From positions 207,002,420 through 207,066,419 of the forward strand of contig OY282560.1 in the NCBI GenBank assembly GCA_958295665.1: a DNA stretch of 64,000 nucleotides, written 5' to 3'. This stretch comes from Tipula vernalis (Eukaryota; Arthropoda; Insecta; Diptera; Tipulidae). The notes beneath the pieces were generated by a model. It saw only the letters and a list, made by a program, of their open reading frames with translations. It ran no database searches and was not told the DNA's origin. This document shows positions 10,640 to 21,699 of the stretch, piece by piece. A program made the position numbers and the translations under genes. How positions within the stretch are numbered: the first letter of the stretch is position 1; each line of letters starts with the position of its first letter.

Positions 10640-12560
10640 AAAATGTATTTATGCTTTATTTCCTTTAAAAATTTTTGTAGTGTTGACTTATTATTCGTTC
10701 ATTTAAAAAATTATCATTTGCTAGATAATAAAGGCACCTTCAAATGTGTTCAAGATAGTTGCCTAAATACATTTTCAAAAATGAATTCCTATAAAAGGCA
10801 TTTAAAAAATGCACACACAGTTTCTAGTGTCAAAATCAGTTCTAATAATTTGACCGATAATTCTTCTCGTATAACAAATCCTTCAATTTTGAATTCTGCC
10901 GAAACAATCGAAAAAAACTTGTTAATTCCAAGTAGTTGTTATTGTGTAATTCCAAGTAGTTGTTGTTGTTTCCAAGTAGTAGTTATTTTACTAATACCGC
11001 TATTGAAAACCTAATCTTAGATCTTACTGAAATTAAATTAAACACAATAATCCATGAAATTAAAGAAATAATTTTACACCTGTTATTTCAACTGAAAGAG
11101 AATCGGTTGAAACATTTTTAAACTTTTGTGCCGACCCATTTCAAAACATAAAATCTGAATTTATGTTATTAAAAAGTTTAAGTGACGCTGAAATGTATTC
11201 TCCGGTGTCTAAATTTGTAGTAAACTCTAAAATTCAATAAGCAGGAGTTCTAATGCCAATGGAATTTCAAATAAAAAAAATTCTTTGAAATTCCCGGTAT
11301 GTTGAAATTGACTTTATCAAACCAAGAACTTTTTAACAAACAATTTAGATTATATTTCAAATTTTGTTCGGGGAAAATTATGGCGAAAAAAGATGTTAGA
11401 TTTTGAAAATAAAACTGTAATACTATATTTGCTAAATTATGACGACCTTATCAATCCATTGCCACGTTCTATTACTGTTTTCCAATAATTCAAAATAAAG
11501 ATTCTTCACTCAAAAATATTTTTGATGGGGAAGAAGTCACAATTTATTTTGTATTAGGTTTAGGGGTAGGCGACAATTTAGGTCTTAATTCGATTTTGGG
11601 GTTTGCGAGATCTTTCAGTCATAAGTACTTTTGTAGATTTTGCAAAATAAAAAAGGACGTTTTAAATCAATTTCATAATGAAGACCAGCTACAGTTACGA
11701 AATAGGGCCAACTACAACGATGATCTAATGCAAGATAATTACACCGAAACTGGAATTAAGGAGGATTCAATTTTAAATCAAATTTCAAAATTTCATGTCA
11801 CTGATAATAAGTGCGTTGGTGTTATGCATGACGTGTTTGAGGGTGTAATAGTATGTATATGGATTTTTTTTATTTTTGAGAAAGTTATTTCACTATCAAA
11901 ATTCTTAACTCTTGCATTCAATATTTTAATTACGGAAGTGACCATTCAAATCGAGTACCAGTTTTTCAAAATATTCATTTAAAAAAAAAAAAATTAATAT
12001 AAGTTGCCAATCAGTAAATTTGTTGAACTATATTACGTGTTGGCTTGGGAACCTAATACCTCGGGATGACCAAAAGTGAAAATATATTTGCGTGTTGGAT
12101 ATGGTGGAATTAATGCTTCTACATTTCTATAAATACTCCCACTTAGAAAAATTAAAGAAAATTATTGCATTGCATAATAATCTTTATATTGACTTATCTG
12201 GCGAAAATTTGAAACCGAAATACCACACGTTAATTCATTACCCGATAATAATTGAAATGGCAGGGCGTTTAAGGTTATTTTTGTGCACGCGCTTTGAGTC
12301 AAAACATCGTGGAATAAAGCATTACACTAATATAAATATTTCTAGAGTAAATTTATATATTCAATTTTAATTAATAAAAATAATAGAAATAGTTATAAGA
12401 TTATTAAATTTCAAAATAACTGTAATAGATATTAATGAGCTCTACGGTCCTTGGAAGCTTGAACATATTGAAAAATACCAAAACATGCAGTCAGTCCTTC
12501 AAATATCATATAAAAATCCAGAATTTAAAATTGATCATTAATTTTTTGTTGAAAACGCGA
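10640..12560 (+). pseudogene. Decayed multi-copy transposon-type gene (C2H2-like finger, GDNLGLNSILGF family)
   Basis: Several short open frames in sequence match, piece by piece, a repetitive gene family seen as predicted proteins in many insect and hydrozoan genomes (recalled family knowledge). A C2H2-like finger comes first (CVQDSCLNTFSKMNSYKRH, about 10738-10810). Next are NFVRGKLW-like and YDDLINPLP pieces (about 11360-11465), then GDNLGLNSILGF with KYFCRFCKIKKD (about 11570-11660) and VMHDVFEG (about 11823). Last are LKPKYHTLIHYP and RFESKHRGIKHY (about 12211-12325). Stops and frameshifts separate the pieces, so it is not functional. Family members are usually regarded as transposon-derived; the exact superfamily is not assigned here. 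Confidence 0.6.
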
Positions 12561-13962
12561 CTAAATTTGGAAAATAATTATTTAAAAAAATGAATATTTT
12601 GGTCGAAAAACACGAACTAATTGTAATTTCACAAAACATTCATACAACTAAATTTGATAATCATTTGAAAATTTATTTTATTGGAAAACCATTATTGAAA
12701 TACGAATTTTTTGATTTAAATAACGTCAGATTAAAATTAATAACAGTGCGAAGATCGCTATAGGGAAAGTAATATGCAAAATTTCCTTTATTGTAATAAA
12801 ATAATAAGAATTTTTCACCGCAACTCGCTTAGTCGAAGCGAAATAACATATTTGAAATAATTTTTCTTGTCACGACGAAATTATGTATTAGATTTTGAAT
12901 TTAATTCGATTTACTTAATAAAAAATCTTGTTTGTTTAATTGTTTGATTTCTTGATTTATATTTTACCGTCCTACTTTACGCCTGGAGTAGCCAAATCGA
13001 GGACGGGCGGCTACAGATCCGTCTTTGAAAACCACCTGCACATTGCATTGCTTCATGCCAACCTAAAAAATCTTTTTATAATAATAAATAAAAATTAATG
13101 ATAAATAATTATGTTAAATAAAAAATTATGGTTCAGCTTCGAATATTATATCTTTTATTAATTTTATATTCAAATAAGTAATTAGAAATAAAAAATATCA
13201 CTTATAATTCTAATAAATAATTATAAAAATCTTATAAAACTTTTATTTATAATAATAAAGTATACCTTTTTTGCTAATTCTGTATGTAGTTTCCAATTTA
13301 ATTTTTTTAAATTTTTTATATGTAAAATAATAAATAAAAAGAATAATTAGGAAAACGTAAAACAAATTCTGTAAATGTATATTTGAGTTATGTACATACT
13401 TGTTTTGAGATTAGTAGAATTGGAACAAACAACTGGATTACACGTTATCCGCCCAATGACAATTACCAAATACTAAATTAATTCATTTTATTCTTAATGC
13501 AAAACTAGGTAAATATGTAAGTCAAGTAGAGGTACGTTCAAATTGCCAAGAAAATCATTGTTTCTTTTCTGAAATGAAGCTCTTTATCCTTAATAGAAGA
13601 CTAAGAAAATGTATGAATCATGAGGTATACATTCTTTTATCGTGATGTTTTCTCCAAGCAAGCGTTACATACTTAACTTTTTTCTCATTTTATGAATATT
13701 TTGCGTCGACCTGAATATAATTATACTTCGTTCAATATTATTATCAACCAGTATTAAAAAGATATGTGGTGAAATTTTTTTTTTAATTTATCTTTTATTT
13801 TCCTAGAAAAAATTTAGTACAATTTTTATACAGGAAAATATTATAATATACAGAAGAATTTCCAATATTGTTAAATTAAATTCAATTTCAATATTAAACA
13901 CAAATATAAACTGAAATATAAATTTAATTTATTATATCTTCTATCTTCTATCTTCTATATTA
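12561..13962. other. Mostly non-coding, AT-rich
   Basis: Apart from a possible minus-strand exon at 12964-13062, I see no gene. A short TATCTTC repeat (about 13935-13965) directly precedes the Helentron-like element. Confidence 0.5.
12964..13062 (-). other. Possible terminal exon of an unidentified gene
   Basis: On the minus strand a splice-acceptor-like TTTTTTAG precedes an open frame of 32 codons that ends in TAA. It encodes a peptide with FKDGSVAARPRFGYSRR near the C terminus. GC content is clearly higher than in the flanks, as expected for coding DNA. No partner exons were found in the next kilobase upstream. It may be the end of a real gene whose other exons I missed, or a fragment carried in by a mobile element. 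Confidence 0.35.
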
Positions 13963-15383
13963 TTAAACGAGCAATAATTGCGGGTATGTATATATGTCCG
14001 CACGAAAAACTACTTCGAGACCGATTTCGTTGACGTAAAATGGCTATATGATGTCTTTTTGCATGAAAATGCGATTGAGTCTGGTCTCAAGTCTGGGAAA
14101 ACTCTGTAAAGCCTTCAAATCTGGAAAAATTATCCAAATTTTACAGCGCCATCTCTAAAATGGTCAATTGTATATCGCTCATTTGCTACCACAATGGCAT
14201 AACTCAAAATCGGTCGTTTTTGACTTATTTATAGAGAAATATCGGCTTTTTAATATAGTTAAAACTGATATAACGACGCACCTAAAGCTATAAAGCTCAC
14301 TACAAGACAAACGGAAATGTCTCTCAAATTATAACATTTGTTATTTTTAAATTGTGTCATTGTTGCAGCAAATGAGCGATATGTATTGTGTATTTTTTTA
14401 TAGAAAAGAATGTTTGATGATTTTTTTAAATAGTACAGCTGCGTAGTTAGCAGCATACGGAGTTGGGATGCATTTAATTTTTTTTTTATGATTTTTTTTT
14501 CATGGATGTCCATTTTTCAAAAATCACGACAAAAAAAAAAAAATTTAAATTAATGTTGGATGATCAGCATATTTTTTTTAGTCTTTTCCCGACGAATTTT
14601 CCGAGTGGAAATTCGCGATTTTCTCGCATTTTCCGTGATTTTTCCGATATGATGTAAAAGGAAATTATTCTTAGAATATTTTTCTTCATCTGTATACCAA
14701 ATTACAGAAAGATCTGACAAATTTTATCTTTCTCTATGTTGATACGTCACATTGTGTAAATCTATCTAGCTACATATTATATAATTTAGTAGAATGCTCA
14801 AAACTTTTTATAAAACCAAGTAATTTTTCGGCAAATTCCCATGCCGCAGTAGTCTAGGTGTTATATTTGTGGATTTTAAAATTTTAGAACGTAGTTCGAA
14901 CCTCGAAAATTACATTCTTGAGATAAATTTTTTTTTCGTTTTTTTTTCAAATTTATATGGCATGTATGATTGAATAATAATAAAAGATGAATGTAAAAGT
15001 AGTAAGCTACATTTAGGCTATTATAGTAAATTATTTGCGTTGCAAAGGCACAATTATGACATTTACGTTCACAAAAATCAAGAATTAACTACAAAAACTA
15101 CATTTACATTTAAGTTACGGTAAATGTATGTATATCAGTACACGTAGGTATAATTTGGGAAACTACATATATATATGTATTTAGGTGAAGGATCATTAAT
15201 TCGAGCGAGAATCTTGAAAATTTATATGAAATCGATATTGAAATAATTTTCTGGAAATATTGGATTCAATTTTCAATTGTAGGATTTAATTATTCCAGTG
15301 ATTTTCTTGACCAAAAAATCACGAAAATGAGTGGAATAGAATAAATATATAAAAATAAAATATCACATAAAAAATCGTTCTTA

Positions 15384-15962
15384 AATCAAAATAAGGTACG
15401 AGTATCAAAACCAACGCGGCATAATCGATGGGATGTAACTCCTCAAATAAAATGCGATACTAATCCTTCGCTTGTGGATGCACAAAATTATGATAAATAT
15501 CTGTTAGATATTGTGTTATTGAAAATTATAGAAACTATTTATGACCCTGAACTTAAGGAATATAAAGATTACGAGATAATCTCAAAAATAGTAAATTCGA
15601 CCGGTATAACAGCAATGATTTCTGCAATGCGTCCCGATATCGATAATATAGAGGCGTATATACGAAATACCATTGCACATGCTTTTGCGGTGGTCGCAAT
15701 TGTTTTTGGCATTCCAACATTATTATCGTTCCTCAAGGTGGTCTGCCAGAGTACCAAATGGCAAGATCGTTATACTGGCATAAAAATCGTACAACAAATC
15801 GCTGTTCGAATAAACGCGATTTCATCTTGTATTATCAAGCTATTGATCGAAGTGATAATAAATGGTTTAATTGATGAACACCGAAATGTACGAAGTATTA
15901 CCGCTTTAGCCATGTTAGCGTTGGCTGAAACAGCAACACGACATGATGATACAATAAATTGA
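15384..15962 (+). pseudogene. SF3B1: Captured SF3B1 (U2 snRNP splicing factor 3b subunit 1) fragment
   Basis: The open frame from about 15384 lacks its own start codon; the first start-like codon is a GTG at 15474. It begins with a RWDxTP motif (HNRWDVTP), the N-terminal repeat signature of SF3B1, and then runs into the HEAT-repeat domain. MISAMRPDIDNIEAYIRNT, AFAVVAIVFGIP and TGIKIVQQIA align with the conserved SF3B1 segment that contains the MRPDIDN and GIKIVQQIA motifs. SF3B1 is about 1300 residues and acts in branch-point recognition by the U2 snRNP; only about 190 residues are here. The N-terminal motif is joined to a distant HEAT region, so most of the protein is deleted. Identity is high but substitutions are many, which suggests an old copy. 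It lies inside Helentron-like element A. Confidence 0.85.
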
Positions 15963-15995
15963 TTAATAAAAATAGTTTAAGTTTTGAAAATTATT

Positions 15996-16112
15996 TTAGT
16001 TTTTTCTTTTCAAGTGCCCATTGGCAACAGTATAAATGTTTGGATCAATGACTACCCCATAGGATACGTTGGGTGGTACTTTCACTTTTTTACTAAAGCG
16101 TTTTTCACGCAA
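15996..16112 (-). other. Possible captured terminal exon, unidentified
   Basis: On the minus strand CTTTTTATAG (acceptor-like) precedes 38 open codons ending in TAA. The peptide starts LREKRFSKK and contains VPPNVSYGVVIDPNIY. It lies between the SF3B1 and BIRC6 fragments in element A. It resembles neither of them, and I do not recognise it. Confidence 0.35.
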
Positions 16113-16159
16113 CTATAAAAAGAAGTTTTATTAAAACACCGTTGACTGGTGGATGCTTT

Positions 16160-16640
16160 TTGGTTTCAAGCGTCATCGGTGGTTTAGTAGAGCAAATAAA
16201 ATAATTGTCGTAATACTTCAAATGGTGGTAGCGTTAGGAGTGATGAAGCTAGCGACAGACTATAAATTTTATTCCTCCACCATCTCCGGTAAACAAGGTA
16301 AGAGTAGTAAGCATTGTGCTTTTATTTTAGCGCGCAATAGCACATCTGAATATGCGGGCAGTTTCAAGAATTATCCAATTGTGGCTAAAGAATGCGGTGG
16401 TACTGAAACAATATTTGATATTTTATCCGATATTTCCATCAAGGTACCATCAACGTCCTCGTATAAATCATAATTTGGTTCAACTTTAACCAATTCCCCG
16501 ATTATTGAACTTCCCTTTTGATTTTTCCTATTCTGAATCACCAATAATTATCTTAGCACTCTCGGTATATACTATCGGAAGGAAATGTGCTAATAGAGAT
16601 AATGCACCTCGACTCGAAAATATCTGTAGCGGGTTAGCGG
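16160..16640 (-). pseudogene. BIRC6: Captured BIRC6/Bruce fragment
   Basis: Minus-strand frames, interrupted by stops and frameshifts, carry pieces of the giant ubiquitin-conjugating IAP protein BIRC6 (Bruce in flies). They appear in the right order. LLAHFLPIVY comes near 16580, HSLATIG then FLKLPAYSDVLLR and KIKAQ (16318-16413), a GDGGG piece, then TLPPFEVLRQLF and TTDD near 16165-16240. In BIRC6 the series HSL..FG.FLRLPGYAEVLL..KKAQ.LL, V.DDGDG, TLPF.VLR.LF, PLTTDD is contiguous, upstream of the C-terminal UBC domain. One stop splits the HSLATIG/FLKLP junction. No UBC or BIR domain is present. The copy is non-functional and sits in Helentron-like element A, opposite in strand to the SF3B1 fragment. 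Confidence 0.75.
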
Positions 16641-16799
16641 TCATGATAATAGTACAAAATCATTTGTGAAAAATAATACAAATAAAAAATTTATTTATAC
16701 AACTACTGTTGTTTATTTAAAAAACACTAGTCTTTTATTTTAATACAAAATCAGATGCTTCGAACGTCATTTCTTCGTCGAACTTCGAAGAACGTCGTC

Positions 16800-18130
16800 T
16801 TTTCGTGCCAGGAAGCGATTGCGACGGGTCTTGATAATTTAGAAGGTGTTCTCCATTTGTGCCCAGGCCTTTTTTTAATTTTTACGATTTTGGTAAAAAT
16901 TGGTAAGCTGGGGTTTTCGTGTGCCAAGAATCAATTGTGACCGGTCTTGATTTCGAAAAAAAATAGTTTAGGGGGTTCTTCAGTGGAACTCGGGCTCCTT
17001 TGTAATTTTCACGATGTTGGTAAATATTGGTAAGAAGTGTTTTTAAGTGGTATAAGGTGATCCCCATTGGTCTTGATTTCAGGAAAATTCAGACTCCATT
17101 TTTATAGTTTTAATGATTTTGTTGAAAATTGGTAAGTATGTTTACCAGTCCAGAGTGTCATCCATTGGAACTTGGGTTTTTTAAATTTTAACTATTTTGT
17201 TAAAAGTTGGTAAAGAGGGTTTTCGAGTGCCACGAAGCGATTGTGATGGGTATAAATTTTTGGAAAATTCGTTTAGGGGGTTCTCCAGTTGAGCCCGGGC
17301 TTCTTTTTTTTAATTTTTACATTTTTGGTAAAAATTTGTGAGCGGGTGGGTGCCAGACAGAGATTGTAATGGGTCTTGGTTTAAAAAAATTAGCTTAGGG
17401 TCTTTCAGTGGTATCCGGGTTCCTTTTTTCATTTTAACAATTTTGGTAAACATTTGGTAATGAGAGATATTCGAGCGGCAGGAAGCGATCGCCATGGGTA
17501 TTGATTGAAGTCAAATAGGGTTTTGAAAGGTCTGCAATGGGTGTTGATTTCGGGAAATATATGTTTAGAGGGTCCTCCGGATGGTCGAGGTCCATTTTTT
17601 AAGTTCAACGATTTTTGTAATAATTGGTGAGCAGGGATTTTCTAGTGTTAGGAAACATTTGCAGTGGACTTTGATTTCGGGAAATGTCGTTTAGTGGGTC
17701 CTCTAATAGGCCTGGGGTTCGTTTTTTTGAATATTTTTTTATTGATCATAATTGGTGAAAGAGAGTTTTCGAGTGCCAAAATGCGATAACACCGGGTATT
17801 GATTCTTAAAAAAAACGTTAAGGAAGTTCTCGTCCGGTGAGCCCCTGTTTGCTTGGTTTTATCTTACTTTTTAACTTACTACCGGTTTCTGAAACGGTTA
17901 TTTGATTTTTATTAATGTTGGTTGGGGTGGTTTTATTTCAGTAAAATTCGTTTAAGAGGATCCTCCTATGGGAATTCATATTTTTATTATTTTCTTTTGT
18001 TAATAGTAATTGGTTAGATGGAAATTTTCTAGTGAAAGGAAGCAATTGTAATGGGTTTTGATTTCTTGGAAAAATATTTTAGTAGGCTTTCTGGAGAGGT
18101 TCGGGTTTCATTTTTATTTTATTTTCTAAC
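16800..18130. repeat. Degenerate tandem array (about 110-125 bp units) in element A
   Basis: Roughly ten diverged units each contain a version of GTGCCAGGAAGCGATTGCGA, then GGGTCTTGATTTC, then AATTTTAACGATTTTGGTAA. The array is repeated almost unchanged at about 21700-23170. Open frames here are repeat by-products. Confidence 0.8.
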
Positions 18131-18564
18131 AAAGGAAATCTAATTGTTGTTATTGCTATTGATATTGCATTGTGTTTTGTTTTTTTTATTTGTTCAATTG
18201 TGATTTTTGAGAATTATATAGAGATCATAAATTAGTTCCAAATATGGATCGTATAGGTTCTGTAAAATGGCCAATTCCAATGGACCAAAGCCATTTCTCA
18301 ACCGATTTCGATATAACTCGGTATGTACCATGAAAATGGGATTGTAAAATGGGAATATGAATATTATTCTAGTTTCAATAGAATTAAACCATTTCCTTTC
18401 AATTGGGATGAATTGTATAGAATGGGATTTGTTTAGTATAGAATGGGATTCAAACATGAGTGTCGGAAATTTTTCTAGAAAATCGACAGTCTAAATGGAA
18501 CTAACATATTGCTCAATTGAATGAGGTGAAACTCAGTGACATGAACGTGTAACAAACGCTAATG

Positions 18565-18600
18565 TAATTCGGAACGAGCATAGCTCGGTGCTCCTGGGAC
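18565..18600 (+). other. Helentron-like 3' terminus with hairpin
   Basis: CGAGC-ATA-GCTCG forms a 5-bp stem near 18575-18587, followed by GGTGCTCCTGGGAC. The next base begins the 5' terminus of a second element. The same end occurs at 23605-23640, with GTA in place of ATA in the loop. Confidence 0.65.
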
Positions 18601-19756
18601 TATTATTAAACGAGCAATAATTGCGGGTATGTATATATGTCCGCACGAAAAACTACTTCGAGACCGATTTCGTTGACGTAAAATGGCTATATGATGTCTT
18701 TTTGCATGAAAATGCGATTGAGTCTGGTCTCAAGTCTGGGAAAACTCTGTAAAGCCTTCAAATCTGGAAAAATTATCCAAATTTTACAGCGCCATCTCTA
18801 AAATGGTCAATTGTATATCGCTCATTTGCTACCACAATGGCATAACTCAAAATCGGTCGTTTTTGACTTATTTATAGAGAAATATCGGCTTTTTAATATA
18901 GTTAAAACTGATATAACGACACACCTAAAGCTATAAAGCTCACTACAAGACAAACGGAAATGTCTCTCAAATTATAACATTTGTTATTTTTAAATTGTGT
19001 CATTGTTGCAGCAAATGAGCGATATGTATTGTGTATTTTTTTTTATAGAAAAGAATGTTTGATGATTTTTTTAAATAGTACAGCTGCGTAGTTAGCAGCA
19101 TACGGAGTTGGGATGTATTTAATTTTTTTTTTATGATTTTTTTTTCATCCATTTTTCAAAAATCACGACAAAAAAAAAAAAATTTAAATTAATGTTGGAT
19201 GATCAGCATATTTTTTTTAGTCTTTTCCCGACGAATTTTCCGAGTGGAAATTCGCGATTTTCTCGCATTTTCCGTCATTTTTCCGATATGATGTAAAAGG
19301 AAATTATTCTTAGAATATTTTTCTTCATCTGTATACCAAATTACAGAAAGATCTGACAAATTTTATCTTTCTCTATGTTGATACGTCACATTGTGTAAAT
19401 CTATCTACATATTATATAATTTAGTAGAATGCTCAAAACTTTTTATAAAACCAAGTAATTTTTCGGCAAATTCCCATGCCGCAGTAGTCTAGGTGTTAGC
19501 GTTGTGGATTTTAAAATTTTAGATCGTAGTTCGAACCTCGAAAATTACATTCTTGAGATAAATTTTTTTTTCGTTTTTTTTTTTCAAATTTATATGGCAT
19601 GTATGATTGAATAATAATAAAAGATGAATGTAAAAGTTGTAAGCTACATTTAGGCTATTATAGTAAATTATTTGTGTTGCAAAGGCACAATTATGACATT
19701 TACGTTCACAAAAATCAAGAATTAACTACAAAAACTACATTTACATTTAAGTTACG

Positions 19757-20985
19757 GTAAATGTATGTATATCAGTAAACGTAGGTATAATTTGGGAAAC
19801 TCCATATATATAAATGTATTTAGGTGAAGGATCATTAATTCGAGCGAGAATCTTGAAAATTTATATGAAATCGATATTGAAATAATTTTCTGGAAATATT
19901 GGATTCAATTTTCAATTGTAGGATTTAATTATTCCAGTGATTTTCTTGACCAAAAAATCACGAAAATGAGTGGAAATTAAATCCTAATGATGTAAATTGA
20001 GGCTGGGATTTTTTTTTTTTTTTTCAAATCAGATTTAGAAGAAATTTTCAAGATTTTCGCTCGAATTAAGTTTGTAAAGTTTTCTCAAGTTATGTCTATA
20101 CATTTACCGAAATAAGTACAATACATACATTTACAGTACCATATTATATATATTATTTTTGCAACAATAGATGCAAAGATTGATAATTTAAACGGTATTG
20201 TTTTTACCTTCAAAATATTCGGTATCATCGCTAATCTGAATATATTAGAATTGATTTTTACTGAATCCAGATAATTATCTTAATCGGGGATCAAATGATT
20301 CTTATACTGAGTTATTCATATACGACACTTATATTGCAGTAAATATTTCGACCGCTTTTACCAATGGTTAGCTAGCCAATCACAATATAACACAGATATC
20401 ATTAATACCACGTTTACATTAGTAGAATAAAAGTATGTAGCAAAAAAGTATCGTCATGTGAACTTAAATTTAAATATTTAAATATTTTATCACATACTTT
20501 TTTGATATTTCGGTAAAGTATGTATCAAAAAAGTATTAGTATATTACGTTGTAATGTGAACTATAACTAATAACTATATGTTAATGTCATTCGTATATTT
20601 GTTGTCAAAACAAAAATTTATACGTTTTTCATTGTAGTTTACAATTTCGGGTGTTAATCAAATAATTTGCCGACAAATCTAATAGAGTTTGAGAAGAAAT
20701 TCACAAAACATAAACTGAATTGAATACAGAAATCTATCTGTCAAAACAACAAACTTTTATAGTATGCGTTCACACTACAAATCGCAAAGCTAATGTGAAT
20801 TGCAGCGGAAAAATAATTAAATAGCAAAAAAGTACATACATATTAGGTACGTATAATGTAAACGTGGTATAATTTTCACTCGCGTCGGTAATCAATGTAT
20901 ACGTATATCGGTATAATTTGGGTGAACTACATACATATACGCATTTGGGTGAAGGATCATTAACTCGAGCGAAAATTTTGATAAT
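19757..20985. repeat. Local direct and inverted repeats within element B
   Basis: A block ending in GGTGAAGGATCATTAATTCG (19757-19862) recurs as a diverged direct copy at about 20886-20985. Its last part is also inverted at about 20041-20070. A second short palindrome (AGGATTTAATT ... AATTAAATCCT) spans 19919-19987. In element A the sequence breaks off in the middle of this palindrome. A MITE lies between the direct copies. Confidence 0.5.
20408..20867. mobile_element. MITE with CCACGTTTACATTA ends
   Basis: CCACGTTTACATTA at the left end is reverse-complemented at the right end, flanked on both sides by TA. Subterminal sequence is also palindromic (AGCAAAAAAGTA on both sides). It is about 460 bp with no coding capacity. 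The TA duplication suggests the Tc1/mariner group. Confidence 0.75.
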
Positions 20986-21241
20986 TTGTTACATTGTGGC
21001 AAAATTGTGGTGGCAAAATTTTTCAGCAATATTTAGTATAGGGACATGGTCGTAAGCAGGCAAACTGACTAAATTTGAGTCGATCAAATCAAAAAGACTT
21101 ACGCGTCGAAACAAGCGCCTTATAGATCATTTGATTAATATTGGTCGTAACAATAACACACACGTTGGCAAGGTTTGTAATCAAAATTATATCAACACTA
21201 GAGTTGCTGTAGATTCCGGCACCTAGTTTATTTATATATTA

Positions 21242-21480
21242 TATTATTAAACGAGCAATAATTGCGGGTATGTATATATGTCCGCACGAAAAACTACTTC
21301 GAGAGCGATTTCGTTGGCGAAAAATGGCTATATGACGTGTTTTTGCATGAAAATGCGATTAAGACTGGTCTAATGTCTGGGAAAACTTTGTAAAGCATTC
21401 AAATCTGGAAAAATTATCCAAATGCCGCAACGCCACCACTAAAACCGTCAAGTCCATTGTCTATAGTATGGAAATAATGA
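21242..21480 (+). repeat. Third, diverged copy of the Helentron-like 5' terminus
   Basis: The first 190 bases or so follow the 5' ends at 13963 and 18601 but with more substitutions (for example GAGAGCGATTTCGTTGGCG). Similarity stops near 21440. Confidence 0.7.
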
Positions 21481-21699
21481 TGTTGCGGATTTAAATTTTA
21501 TTAATTAAAATTTCAATAATTAGTAAATACGTAGTCAACTAAAATTATAAATTAAAGTGTAATTTTTTAATATTTTGATGAGTTGGTCCAATTTTATTGT
21601 TCAAAACACTAAGAAACGTTGCTTAAAAATTAGAGAATTTGAATATCATGTAGTGTAAATGTGTCCATAAAAATTGGCCAGAAAAATTGATTTTGTTAA

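Larger units (their letters stand above)
13963..18600 (+). mobile_element. Helentron-like rolling-circle element A, carrying captured gene fragments
   Basis: The 5' end (TATTATTAAACGAGCAATAA) matches those at 18601 and 21242. The 3' end has a small hairpin (CGAGC-ATA-GCTCG) followed by GGTGCTCCTGGGACT, and the copy ending at 23640 has the same end. Helentrons and their non-autonomous relatives typically have such a 3' hairpin, short subterminal inverted repeats (here ACGAGC/GCTCG) and internal tandem repeats. The layout is a 1.38-kb 5' part shared with element B, a unique middle (about 15340-16800) with host gene fragments, then a tandem repeat block and 3' end shared with C. No Rep/helicase is present, so it is non-autonomous. 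A second element follows directly at 18601. Confidence 0.7.

Noticed and set aside
16882..17495. Short minus-strand frames with recurrent LTN-YQ and PLKDP peptides (and copies at 21920-22536)
   Set aside because: They arise from the degenerate tandem array of the Helentron-like elements; the peptides repeat with the DNA period.
18194..18457. 87-codon minus-strand frame conserved at 23234-23497
   Set aside because: Its conservation follows from the duplication of the element's 3' end; it has no domain and shows no excess of silent changes that I can see.
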